A stretch of DNA of 64,000 nt from NCBI GenBank assembly GCA_963377175.1, contig CAUJNA010000480.1, positions 589,364-653,363 of the forward strand, written 5' to 3'. The position numbers and the translations under genes were made by a program. Origin of the DNA: Effrenium voratum (lineage: Eukaryota > Sar > Dinophyceae > Suessiales > Symbiodiniaceae). Within the stretch, counting starts at the first letter, position 1. Each line of letters opens with the position of its first letter. Below are positions 25,556-36,973 of the stretch, piece after piece. Under the pieces are notes generated by a model, which had not been told where the DNA came from, did no database searches, and worked only from the letters and a program-made list of their open reading frames with translations.

Positions 25556-26439
25556 CTGAAGTGCTCCAGCGGCCCTGGCTGCAAGGGTCGGGCCAAGCGC
25601 CGCGAGAGGTTTGTCACCTCCAGGGCGCTGAGCTGCAGCGAGCTCCTCGCTTCGCGGCGGCTCAGCTGGCCCTGTGGTGCGGTGGTTCGGCTTGGTTAAG
25701 ATTTGTGCTTTGCTCGAAGGTTCTATGGAGAACCAGAGGGTCCAATCCCAAACCACCAGTAGCCGCAGCAGCAAAAGTAGCAGTAGCAGTAGGAGGTGAT
25801 GGTGGTATGGTGGTGGTGGTGGTGGTGGCGGTGGTGGTTGGTTGGTTGGTTGGTTGGTCGGTCGGTCGGTCGGTCGGTCGGTCGGTCGGTCGGTTGGTTG
25901 GTTGGTTGGTTGGTTGGTGGGTGGGTGGGTGGTGGCAGGCGAGGCTCTCGCAGTTCAGAAGGTCCTCATCTGCGACTCCAGGCGATTGGCAAGCTGCCAG
26001 CTCTCAATGTGATGCCCCAGGCATCTGCGGCACTCGGAGACGTTTGTCCTGCCAGTCAGCGTGTGCAACTGCATGGTCATATCGAAAAATCTTGTGAACA
26101 CTTGTGAGCATGGTCCCAAAAACGGTCAACATGGAACCTATCATCATGAGCAATAAATAGTCTCTACCTGACCTGATGGGTTCAGTACACATGTGGCCTA
26201 AATGGCCCAGAAAGTAGCCCCAAAACCAACTAGAACCTGCTACATTTGGGTCAAAATATGGTAGACCTCAAAGTGTCCACAAGACGATGTGGTCAACCAT
26301 CGAACTGCGCACGCATCGAACAGCGAACTGCGCCTCCGCCTGGGCCAGGGCTGGCAGATCGCCGCCAGCGGCGTGCCTGGCCGCACCCAGTGCAGCGCTC
26401 GGAGCGTCTGCCGCAGCTCCCGGCGGCCGCAAGCATCAC
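25556..26439 (-). CDS. Partial gene, possible helical-repeat (RAP/FASTK-like) protein
   Basis: Two exons with about 80-90 percent third-position GC: 26306-26439 (44 codons plus a split codon, GT donor) and 25556-25671 (38 codons plus two bases, GC donor). Joined, they give RRELRQTLRALHWVRPGTPL and then SLQLSALEVTNLSRRLARPL. The LSALEVTNLSRRLA stretch resembles the LxxxxLANxxxAxA helix pairs of the gene at the left edge. The family call is an inference. The remaining exons were not found. The intron contains the GGTT/GGTC repeat. Confidence 0.5.
25795..25932 (+). repeat. (GGT)n, (GGTT)n, (GGTC)n, (GGTG)n compound repeat
   Basis: Successive blocks of related units: GGT, GGTT, GGTC (25856-25892), GGTT again, then GGTG. 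It lies inside the intron 25672-26305 of the minus-strand gene. Confidence 0.95.
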
Positions 26440-27427
26440 CTGCCGATGCGCGCCGCGGCAGGTCGTGGGTCAAAATGAAGGGAAGAAAGGTGGAACAACA
26501 GATTTGCAACCAGGATATTGCCACTTTTGTCCCGATTGGTGGTCCACCAGTCTCTACACCCTGTCGCCGAAACTCAATTGCCCAATGGGCATAAAGAGGT
26601 TGCCCCATCTGGAACAAGTAAGCCAACATGGCACAAACAAAATTTAAGAAGTTGGCGTTGGGGGGCAAGTCAGGTTGCTTTTTGACCCCGCATGGGGAAT
26701 TGCACCCAACGCTATTCGAGATCCTTGCCGAGGAAGCAAAGAGAGGGAGCCATACTGCTGTTGGTAACAAAAAAAAGGATTCCAAATTCAAACCGCCGTC
26801 ATTCCCGGAAAAAGTTGGTTCTTTCAAGTGGGCAATGGGCAACACACTGGCTATGGGAAGCAGGGTGCTGATGAACAAGCGGGATGAAGCTATGCAACCC
26901 TGGTGGTTGCTGGTGCTTGCAGGACTTGAATCATAGTTGTATATAGTACGTGTTTGAATGGGCCGTGAACGAGCGGTGAATGGCCATCCCTGATGCACAG
27001 GGAAGATCACCATGTGGCTCCCAACGACTTTGCATGTCAGCGCGGGAAGCGGCGTATGGTCACATGTTTCTGAGCAGCGCGTCCTGAAGCACATGTCGAC
27101 CAGGGGCAAAGGCAGCATCTACTCGTCCTGCAAAAAGTCACAATACGTGGCTTATGGGCTGATTCTCGGCCCTTTTGCCATGGCGGACCTACGCTGACAC
27201 CAGCATGTGCCGGTGCAACACGGTAGCTGGCCATGCTATCTTCAACTCAAAGAACATCTACAGGTGTAAAAGCGTATTCCCTCAGTTCATATGCCTCCGA
27301 CCCGCCACAAGCAGCCCGCGCATGTCAGGCTTTCAGACATATCGTGAGATGGGTCGAAGACGGCTCAGTCTCACTTGCAGGAGATGGCAGACAACAAGTG
27401 GAACATTTTGCCAACAGCAGCTGGTTT

Positions 27428-28414
27428 TTACTCGGCCCCGCTGGGCAAATACCAGACTGCCCTTCCCACGAAAATATGGAACACTCCGATCACCATGAAG
27501 ATCGAAATCTCTAGAAGATGTTCCACATTGTCGTTGCCATCGCGTGGGAAAATGCGATTGTCGATGAACATGGACACGCTGTGGCAGACACCATGAGCTG
27601 AAAAGAAAGCCACAATGGAGTTGTTCACCTTTGGATTGGCAGCTGTGAGGAACAGGGCCACGGCGAAGGTCGCGAAGGTTCCCCGCCATAAGAGCTCGGC
27701 ATGCACGTTGTAGGGGTGCCACCTCACCCACGTCTGCACTTCCTCCCAGTCCAAAAACACGGGGCCACTGAGGCCAAAAGGAAAGACTGAGAAGATACAG
27801 GTGTATACCTTCACTCGCAGCTTTGCAGCTGGGTCGAACAGGTGTTGGTAGGCTCCCCGGCAAAAGTCCTTGACACACAAACCACTGCGCAGGGGCAAAG
27901 CCAAGGCCATCACGGCCACAATCAGTGCCAACGCAAGGCCGAACTGAAGCCATAGGCCTGTGATGGCTAGAAGGATGCATTGAATCCCAAGCCACATGGT
28001 TACCATAAACACCAGCGGCTGTAATCGCAAAGAAGTCCCACCATAGCACTGCAGGAGAAAGGGGAAACCAAAGCCGAAGAACACTGTGAGTCGCATGTGA
28101 TGGTAGGGCCAATTCACCGGACCTTTGAAGACCATGTTCTCTGGAAGCGGGTTGGTGGCCATCAGGTGAAAGAGGCACAAAATGATGCCCAGCGCGGCCA
28201 AGCGCCATCGCTCCGCGGACTCTGTATCTGTCAGCTTCGGCTCCGTCTCTTCCTCGTCCTCCTCCTCCAGCGTATCATGTCCAACCACCGTAGCTGCAAC
28301 AGCCAAGGCGCGCCGCCGACAGATTGACTTGTCACGCAACATCCTGCTGGAAAGGCTTCGCAGCCTTTCCTCGCTTAGCAGGCAACTTCTGGGCCACAAG
28401 TAAAGTATGTCCAC
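27428..28414 (-). CDS. Unspliced multi-pass membrane protein, 328 residues
   Basis: A complete frame from ATG to stop without introns, the only such case in the window. Residues 1-70 are polar, with an acidic run EEEDEEETEPK at about 50-60. Six or seven hydrophobic segments follow at about 71-87, 107-123, 131-175 (probably two), 203-221, 243-259 and 300-318. The C-terminal half has TAANPKVNNSIVAFFSAHGV then HSVSMFIDNR and EHLLEISIFMVIGVF. This arrangement is faintly like the small bacterial membrane family DUF6632, where a xNPxxxxSxIxF helix precedes an H/M helix and a HLL helix. That resemblance is from memory and weak. Function unknown. The lack of introns could reflect retroposition. Confidence 0.75.
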   Translation of the reverse strand: MDILYLWPRSCLLSEERLRSLSSRMLRDKSICRRRALAVAATVVGHDTLEEEDEEETEPKLTDTESAERWRLAALGIILCLFHLMATNPLPENMVFKGPVNWPYHHMRLTVFFGFGFPFLLQCYGGTSLRLQPLVFMVTMWLGIQCILLAITGLWLQFGLALALIVAVMALALPLRSGLCVKDFCRGAYQHLFDPAAKLRVKVYTCIFSVFPFGLSGPVFLDWEEVQTWVRWHPYNVHAELLWRGTFATFAVALFLTAANPKVNNSIVAFFSAHGVCHSVSMFIDNRIFPRDGNDNVEHLLEISIFMVIGVFHIFVGRAVWYLPSGAE

Positions 28415-30246
28415 TCTTCAACCTAATCCTTCCACTCAATCGTCCGCATGGCCCTTTAACTTAGAAAATGCATATCCGCTTTACTGCTGACTAATCACTT
28501 GCCTGCAAACCGATCCATATCTAGCGAAATCTCCTTGTGAGGTTTGGTTTCTGTGCTGATTCTCAGGGTTAAGCCACCGAGCTTCACGCGGTTGCTGCTG
28601 GTCCGCACCGGCTTCGGAACGGGTTTCCCTTTGACACAAGCAACCTCCAACAAGAACCCCCCCCACTCTGCATTTCAAGAAGGCCCTCATTTCAAACACA
28701 GAAGCTCATGCTGGCCTCTCTTGGAATCTTGTATCTCCAGTATGTTGCCCCAACTATGTTCGGCAGCAACTTACCAGCATATTGATACATGTTCCCCTGA
28801 AACTGACCCGGAAGCCGGGTAGTTCCCTTGCCAACTTCCCCACATCAACCGGAATGTATAATTATCATTTGGTGCTCTAGCCATGTGAGGGCGCGGACGC
28901 TAGACGCCGCCTCGCCCAACTCCACTACCCCCACCTTTGAACGGAGACAGCAGCAGCAGAAACCAGCGCAGCGTCATTCATGGCGCCGAGTGGAAGAAGC
29001 TGTGAAAACTGCCTCTCAGCTTCTGCTTGATCGACATCAATGCCGAAAGTCCACCGCAGCTTGGGAAACGGTGTGCCGACATTATATTAGGGCAAGCAGA
29101 CAAAGCGGCATAGCATGCCTTGAGTCTGTGGAATAGGGTAATGACATGCACGAACCAAGCAAAGCGAGCTGAGCGATTAAACATCACCATGGCAATGCTG
29201 ACAATTCGATCTGACTCCGATCTGACCCGGAAGGAGACACAAGTGTGTTTCCAGCTTGGTACTGGCAATCAGGACCCAATACCAAGTGGAAAAGATCACG
29301 CAAGCTTGGTAATCCCAGAGCCATTCCAAATTCAGCATGCGGAAGCCATGGCCAGCGCCGTGTAGGCAAAAGACGAACACATAAAGCTACCGCGATGACA
29401 ACTTCAAAAGCCTCTGCCAACATTTGGCAACTCAGTGTTCATGACTCGCACCCTAGGCCGCCTAGGCCGACTCGCACCTTTGTTCCCTCAGGACCACGCT
29501 GAGACACCCGGAACAGCAGTTATATGCCCATCGGCCGTCAGAAAGTCTCCGTAGCCAATGTCGCTCATGCCAACCACGGACCTGCACCAAACCGTGTAAA
29601 ATTCCCTGAAAGCTTTGGAGGTAACGGCCTTCTCCCTTGTTGCGCGTCACGTGGGTAGGGTAAAATAGCACTGCTCTCTCCAAGTGGAAGGTGAAGGAGC
29701 TAAACTGCGAGACGTGCACTATTCTGCACAACTCTTTGTGAGGACACGTCTGGGGGCTCCTGCAAATGTAGCTTTGTCTCCCCAAGGGAAAACACCCTAA
29801 AAAAGCAACCACTCCAAAAAGCCACGCCCACATTGGTTGCAGCCTGATCAGATTCTTCCCGTCTGAAAGGCCTTTGGTAATGACTCCTGTCTGCAAGGCA
29901 CTAGCTTGCACGGCATTTGTTACATTGGTGCAGCCGATTTTCCTGAGAACTGAACTTATGCAGGGTGTATTGGGCACTGCCTGGCGTTTGGTCAACCCAT
30001 GATCAGTCCTTCCATCCGGATCGCGTTTGACAGGCCCCTACAATTCATGAAAAGTCCATGTCGGCTGCATGTGTAGAAAGAGGGTTGCATCCCACAACGC
30101 TTTGCATCCCAATGGATTGCATTGCCCAGGTTGAGCCAAGCGGTCTTGCATAAGGTGTGCCTTTCCAGGGGTTCTCCGTAGAATCCATGGGACTGTGGGA
30201 CCGGAAGACGGAGAATGCAGCCAAGAGGCAGAGTGGGATAGTGAAC
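28415..30246. other. Spacer without a firm gene
   Basis: Open frames of 102 (plus, 28828-29136) and 177 codons (minus, 29462-29995) have ordinary base use and no recognisable motifs. The end of methyltransferase copy 2 may extend into 30.2 kb and below. Confidence 0.4.
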
Positions 30247-33200
30247 CGGAATGTGCCAGCCGGCCTCCTTCAGCCACCTGCCCAATGTTCAAGTCGCAAA
30301 AGCTGGTCAATGATAACTACGTAAGGCGACTTGCGGATGCCCTGCCTTTGAAGTCGAATTTTAATCACGGACCCCTGCCGAGAGTGTTTCGCCAATGGAC
30401 GCTAGACCACCGTCTGATTTTGAGCAGCGAGCCATGGCCATCTACTTCAGGAGCCAGGAGCAATCGTTCAATCCATGATTGAAAAAAAAAAACTCCTGCC
30501 GGCGGTTCTCAAATGTCTCAAAGAGCGATATAATGTGCGGATGTGTTTGTTGCCGTGGTGGACTGCAAATGTGCTCTTCAGGTGCATCAACAATCTAGTT
30601 TGAACATGGAACGCCCTAGACGAATACAGCCTTCTTGGATTCTTCCAACAAAATAGGTGCCTCCAGTTCCATCCACACCAGGCGCTGACTTACTAACTTA
30701 CTAACTGCCCCTTCCTCCAGCTTGCGAACTGCCTTCTCCTTTCTGTGGCTTGGGATATGTTGTCCAAAGACCCCGAATAAATTTTCAATTCATGCACATG
30801 CCGGCCCCTGTCGCAGCAAGGAGATGCCATTTCGCAGGGTATTTCCCCTCCATCTTTCCAAAGCGGCAGAAGTGCAGTCCCATGTGTCTCTGCATGGCCA
30901 CAAATTTCCCAATGCCCCCATTGAAGCATCGAGAGTTTTACTGCACCCAAATCAAGCTCACTTCAAGGAGGCACGCATTCACACGACTTAGTGACTTGTG
31001 TGGGAAGCAAAACATCCACTGTGCTTGGACTTGTGCACTCAGTCTGCCTCTTACCATCGCCATGACACACCGCCCACAATCATCAACATTTCAATGTGAC
31101 CGCCTGCCATTGGCCAGTTCCAGCCAGGTGCTTGAGAGTTCAAACCGCATAAATTCCTGAATAGTGAACAGGTTCCCCAAAAGGACACACCCTTAAAATC
31201 AAAAACTTATTTCCCAAAGGATCCTCTAAATCAGCCAGTAAAGCTGTTGTTTGGTTCAACTATGTATCCAGGTGGCCCTGGTAAGCCGAAGGTGCCCTCT
31301 GCCTGAGAATTTCCCAATGGATGAACCGGCTGTGCGTGGAGATGTGCAACCGCCGCACCCGGTGCAGCATCCAACTTGCAATGCCCTTGAGCATTGGATA
31401 CCTCGCTGCGCGTTGGAACGACGTGGACTCAATCTCCGTGAGTCGTGTGAACCCCGGCGGTTGATGCTCTTCGTGTGTGCGCTCTTTGCACGGAGCCTCA
31501 TGTTTGCGCAACAGACTCAAGCAGGCAGGTTGTGGCTGGAGCTGTCAATCGTATCAACTTGGAATTTTGGAGCAACACGGTGTCCTACACAATAATCCAA
31601 CACTGGGATGCACAATGGCAAGGTGGTATTTTCCCTAGGGGATGTGGTGGGGGTTCCCAATTCCATTTTCTAGTCTTCCCCGCAAAAAGGACAAATGCCA
31701 CTATAAATGAACTCCAGAAATACCCCCCTGCCCCACCTCCATTTTAAATGAGGTGGGGATAAGGCGGTGTTGTATGTTCCTTAAAACCCATCCGAAAAGG
31801 GGTCCAGGAGTTGCCAATGGTGCGGAGGCACTTGAGCATGCACTGCAGCTTGGAGGGAAACGTTTGCCCAATGACATCTAGCACCTCCATGTATTGTCAT
31901 CACACAAATCATCATTTCGTTTGCTTGAATCCCAAACCAACAAAAAACACCTGGGTGAAGAATTTACGATCAACCAATCTGCAATAAGGGACCTCCAAGA
32001 AACCCATCCGTCCCCTTGAACCGTCCGCCGCGCTAAAAGGAAGCTCATTTTTGAGCTCCCAGAGGCCAAACCGCTCGTCTTGATGGTACCGCACATTTGA
32101 AGATATCTCCAGAAATCTCCTGAACTCTCAAGGCCTAGTTCAACGGGGATCACTGTTTGCCAACTTAAAGGGAAACCGCCAGTTACCACTTGCCCCACAA
32201 ATCCACCCCGCCTCGCAAAGCGGCCGGCCAGTCAAATGTCTCCGAGGTGCTCAGCGCCTTGGGCGTCGATGTCTATCAGGTCCCAGGGCTCCCCAGGGCC
32301 CAACAGCGCCTGACCGAGGCACGGCGCGAGGGCGGCTTCTGTTCTCACGGTTCTGCCCAGCAACGCTTGGCCTCTTGGGGGCATGATCAAACCATTTTTG
32401 CGGATTTGGTCGATTCTCAGAAAGGAAGACATGTTTTTGAAGGTCGCCCACAACGGCCTTCAATGACCAACGCTCGCCCTGTTTTTAGCTGCCTCGCCTT
32501 CATCTGGTCCGATGAGTTCATGATGTCCTCGTTGACGACGAACCTCGCGCCCGAAGATCGGACGTGGGACCGCTTGCGACCGAAACGAGGCAAGCAGCAC
32601 TCCAAAGTGAAAGGGCCCGGCAAGGAATCGGCCAAGGTGTGCCCAACAATCAGTTCCTCCACCAGGCCCAACCACTCCCACAGTATCCCAAAATCGGGTG
32701 TGAGGAAATCTATGAAGGGATTGCTGGCCCCCTTGCGTGATACTCCAACCATTGCTCCGAGCAACAAACAACCACTCCCAGTTTTGGATCAAACCCACTG
32801 TCTGAGCAGCTCTGAGCCATTCCCCAGCGCCGGAGCAGCACCCAATGTTCAACATAGACATCCTTGGATTGGGGAGCCTCCCCAGTAGTCTGATCAGGAT
32901 GACTAACATGGCATGTTTTCCAGGAACCATGTTTCTCGAGGGACCCTTTGGTCGGGTCAATCTTAGTGAAAGTCTACTCAAGAGCCAACTGTGTGGCCAA
33001 GTAACTTGCATCGCCCATCAGGGAGATTGTTGGACACGTGCTCCTTCAGCCGCGACCCATCTCCTGGCAAGCACATGAACGCATCCTTTGCCAATTCTTG
33101 ACCTATCCACTTGAGCCAACCAAACCGGGGCCTCGGTTTCAGACACACCCACGAAAAGTGATTCAACACCCTGCAGACATGACGATTTGTTGTCGTCTGG

Positions 33201-36200
33201 CTTAGGCATTTTGCGATACAACTGGGTGCTGCAAGAACCGTTCAAACCTGTGCGAGGTTGCTGCGCATGTGGGATGACCGCATTGGCCAAATGCGGTTGG
33301 GGTCCTGACATGGGCAAGCAACACGTCCATTTCTATTAGCCGATCAATCGCTCAATTCTGCGTTGGGCCCCAAATTCTCAAGCATCAATCTCCAACCACA
33401 AAGCCTTCGGTTCTTGAACAAGTGCTGATCGACTCCAAATGTGCTCGCCCTCACAAGCTAGAGACCCTGACATTTAATTAGTCACTAATTTCTGTGGACC
33501 CGCTCACCATTGCAAGTTGATTGCCTCAGGTTTTCTGCCGAGTCCCTACATGGAATAATCCTCATAGTTGCAAACAGGACCAAACCCCAATCATTCTGAC
33601 TGCCAAGCAGAGGCGCCGCTCCCAAGCATGTTAAGCATGAGCCATACACCCGCCAGGGGAATCTCCGCTGCCATACTGCCATACTGCCCAACCACCCCGC
33701 TCCCATATCGAAGGGCTCAACCAGCAGCAGTTCGCAGCCCAGGCCGCTTTCAAGCCCAGCGTGGCGCACGAAGGCTTTGGCGGCGCCTTAAACATCCACT
33801 CTGCCCCATTGGAATCAGTGGCTGAGCGACTGTCTCTGATCAGACCTTGCGATGGCCATGGTTCCCTTAAAGGCACTTCCCATGATTTGCCAAGCGTCGC
33901 ACCGCCCAAATTCCATAGGGCCCTGAGCCCACCTCCGCCATGCGCAGGGGGCGGCCCGCTCGGGCGGCAGTCAAAGAGGCCGTCACCACATCTGCCCATT
34001 CCTCAAGACGGCAAATGGTCAAATCTCTGCCACTTGCTATATATCAGCAATCTAATGCAAGGATCCAGAAGTAAGCCTTCCGAGGTGAGCTCACTTACCG
34101 CGAGGTAAGCTCGGCTTGATTCGTACGAACACATCGCGAGGAGCTCGGCTTTATGCTGAGCTCGGACTGGGACAGCAACGCGCAAGCTATCTCAACAGCC
34201 ATCGCAACTGGGAAGTTGGAAGGTCGCTCGAGGCCAGGAGAAGCGAAGGGAAGCTAGAGGTTGCGCAAGATTGAAACACGGGTCGTCTCTTACAACGCGC
34301 TTTTGGGTTTGGGGGTTGTGTTGGCAGCAGACATTAATGTGCTGACTCAAATCATCGCAGGTTCTGTCACAGTCACTGACCGTCACAACACAAACATTCT
34401 TTGCTCTTTGGAGGGAAGCCTTGCTGAAGCGTCTCTGGATCAATTGGGTTCAAATGCCCCCCCCGATCTCATAGTGCGCGCTTGTTCCCACCATTTCCGG
34501 CCCAACATCCCAAAACAAGGAAACGCTTGTTGAAAGCAAAATTCGTGGATTTCTATGTAGCCTAGCCACAGCCCGCATGCGCTCCACCAGCAGAACTGGA
34601 CGCAAGCAAAGGTTTGTGATGTGTATGAAATTGATCATGCATCATGGACATAGGGATTGTGTGAGTTCCCCCCCCCCCCCTCCCGCATTTGTAGAGAAAC
34701 GCCAAGGCCCACCAAAGAGCGGTTCCTAGCAGTTTCTTAGAAGGCCGTCTTAGAAGTGTGAGAACCTCTCTGGTGAGCATGGCTCTCATGACTACATACT
34801 AAAATTACATACACCTTCTTAGAACAAGCGAAAATGACCTCCATTCACACTGCGCAGGGTCCAAGTATTCCTCGTCGAGCACCGGCCAGGTCCGCAGCAG
34901 TGGCAAATTGTTCCTGAGCTCTCCGAGCCCGGGAGAAACGGGTAAAACAAGGGTTCTTACCTGCAAGCCTGGAAGCCAAGTCGGGTTCTTTTCTTGGACT
35001 CGTACGGAAATATGAAGTTATGTGTGTGAAAGTAGACGGCACAAATTTGCCGATTCGGTTGAGTCATCCCCTTTACTTAGCAATAGAAAGTATTGCGCCA
35101 TCTACTTTTGCCCTGCACTATAGGTCAACCTATGCAAATTTGCCAGGAGCAGCCGCTTCCAAGGAAGGCGCGAGCGATTCCAAGGAAACGTCAGCAAAGC
35201 GACAAGCACAAACACCTTTGCAACTTAAGAATGGGCCTCACAAACAACCTACGCTAGCCTTGACGAGATAAAGTGGCACCTCTTCCCTGGAAAGGCCGGA
35301 AACGCCAAACGGTTAACCATGCACTCAGCAGCAACCTGTAACTCAGCGTTGGACCGACGCAGGCTGGGACTCTGCGCAACCTTCACAATGAGTCAATGGG
35401 CACAGCTTGAAGGGGGCAAGTGCCCTTGATTGTAGGCTTACAAGCTCTTGCGAAGAAAAATCCAACCCGTGACCGAGGCACTGGTAGAACACGCACTGAA
35501 ACGTTCGGCTGGGTGGAAGTAGCATCAGAGGTTTGGCAGAGCAGTCCACCTCGATGGGATTGCTAATGCCTGAGAGCCAGTCCGGGATGCTGTGGGCTGC
35601 CGCATGTTTATATAGCTGTGTAAAGACATATTACATAGATATAGAGTGGCAGATGGGGAGAGATATTGATGTAGATGCAGATGTTTGATCTAGATGTTCG
35701 ATACAACTAAACCAACCAATAGAACGTTACATTTGCATATGCATAAAGAGGAATAGACGGCATAGAAAGATCGATAATCATGCTGAAGGATATAAAAACT
35801 ATATAGCATAGCTAGATAGACGGAGAGAATCGCTAGAGAGATGCCTGCTCATACAGGGATACAAATATGTGTAAATAATATATATATATATATATACACA
35901 TGAGTGCGAGCCCTGGGCACAGTTGATTGGTTGCACAAAAGGGCAGGGGCAAATTGGGTGGAAGTGAGACATGTGGGTGGGCCCCTCCCCTTCCCAAACA
36001 ACAAATCGAGTCCAGTAATTGCTTCAGTGGCCCGCTCACACCCACATGTATATATATATATATATATATTCGAATGCTCAGAGCTTCAATGCAACGAGCG
36101 ATGTGCAACCCTCAGTCAAATGCAACGAGTTGACAACCTTGGACAAACTGGCCGAGCTGTCTCTCGCGTGCCATCGGACCCCTTTTTCACTGGTGTAAGC

Positions 36201-36625
36201 CTCCCGCTTTTTGTCCAAATGTGTTTGTGGACAATCATTGTCGAAATGAGCAAGCTCTTGTGGGTCAGTTTTAAGTGAACACCATCATGGAATTACCTTC
36301 AGGACGGTACCTTCTTTTGAATCATTCGTCGAAAGCCACCAACTCAGCTGCGATTATGTTTCATCTGCTTCTTCGCTCCATGCGAGGTTAAATCACTTCC
36401 TCAGGGCGGGCAAGGCGCAAATCTCAAGGGGAATGCGAATCAAATTTCTCCAGCCGAGCGCTGTACCGCTAAGCCGCCTAAACGCCCACTGCTCCAAACC
36501 CAGACCACCAAGGTGCCTAGGAAGTCGAGGTTCTGCCCCGCCAGCGGGGGACCATGCACCACAGGGAAGGAACTGAATACAGGGAAGTGCTGGGAGACGC
36601 AGTTCCCACGAAAAATGGCCAGCAC
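30247..36625 (-). CDS. FkbM-family SAM-dependent methyltransferase, copy 2 (partial model)
   Basis: Exons resolved: 36517-36625, 35446-35569, 34862-34913, 33896-34001, about 33703-33786, about 32498-32572, 32251-32309, 31303-31401 and about 30247-30277. In order they give FSSFPVVHGPPLAGQNLDFLG, then MLLPPSRTFQCVF, RTWPVLDEEYLEWADVV, RMAEVGSGPYGIWAVR, CELLLVEPFD, WDLIDIDAQGAEYPMLKG, RRLHISTHSRFIHWEILR and WLKEAGW. These are the diagnostic FkbM blocks. All joins named keep phase. The donors are mainly GC; the one after 34862 is GA, and the one after about 33703 may be GA too. The reading frame stays open upstream to an ATG at 36829, so the 5' exon could be longer. C-terminal exons and at least one exon between 33.7 and 32.6 kb are missing. 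Substrate unknown. Confidence 0.75.
32251..32309 (-). CDS. Exon with the IDAQGAE motif, methyltransferase copy 2
   Basis: Encodes ALLGPGEPWDLIDIDAQGA with the last codon split across a GC-AG intron. The next exon begins at 31401 and restores E followed by YPMLKG. It matches 15595-15650 of copy 1 in sequence, phase and splice sites. Confidence 0.8.
33896..34001 (-). CDS. Exon with SAM-binding motif I, methyltransferase copy 2
   Basis: Thirty-five codons plus one base from an AG acceptor to a GC donor (33895-33894). It encodes EWADVVTASLTAARAGRP followed by RMAEVGSGPYGIWAVR. The preceding exon ends in DEEYL, so the spliced protein has the family's EEYLEW block. Confidence 0.8.
34862..34913 (-). 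CDS. DEEYL exon with a GA donor, methyltransferase copy 2
   Basis: Encodes NNLPLLRTWPVLDEEYL. The base pair after the last codon is GA (34861-34860), where copy 1 has GT at the same place (19010-19009). The next exon at 34001 starts EWADVV in both copies, which fixes the boundary. Confidence 0.7.
35877..36069. mobile_element. Possible short foldback (MITE-like) element
   Basis: A roughly 150-bp core lies between two TA runs (35877-35895 and 36048-36069). Next to the runs, ACACATGAGTGCGAGC and the reverse complement of GCTCACACCCACATGT pair imperfectly (18 of 22 including the TA bases). It sits in the intron between exons 36517 and 35569 of methyltransferase copy 2. The TA runs alone could be a coincidence of microsatellites. 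Confidence 0.35.
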
Positions 36626-36973
36626 CTGATGGAATCTGATGCCACGGCCGTGGATAAAACCGCGGATTTCACCTCTCTCCAAAGCCAGCCGTTCCACTCT
36701 TAGGCACATCAATGGTAATTTCTCTCTCCCCAGCAATGGTATTAGTGATGCTTGTTTTGATGGCAAGCGCCATCGCTGAAACCTTTGGCAGGGCGGTGCA
36801 CTTTCAACCACAACGGCCAGGTGAGCCAAGGCTCACAATTCTGATGGGCAATGGCCCGCAGAAACGGGTACAAGTCAAGGGTGAATGCCTTGAAGTAGGC
36901 AAACATCTCGCTCCTGGGCATCAAACATCTCCCGCTATCCACAGCGGGCCAACCATCAGGAAAAGTGGGACAT

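Noticed and set aside
27333..28208. 291-codon minus-strand frame
   Set aside because: Overlaps the membrane protein in another phase and lacks its coherent hydrophobic segments.
33112..33121. Second spliced-leader-like 10-mer on the minus strand
   Set aside because: Falls inside an intron region of methyltransferase copy 2 with no start codon close by; likely chance.
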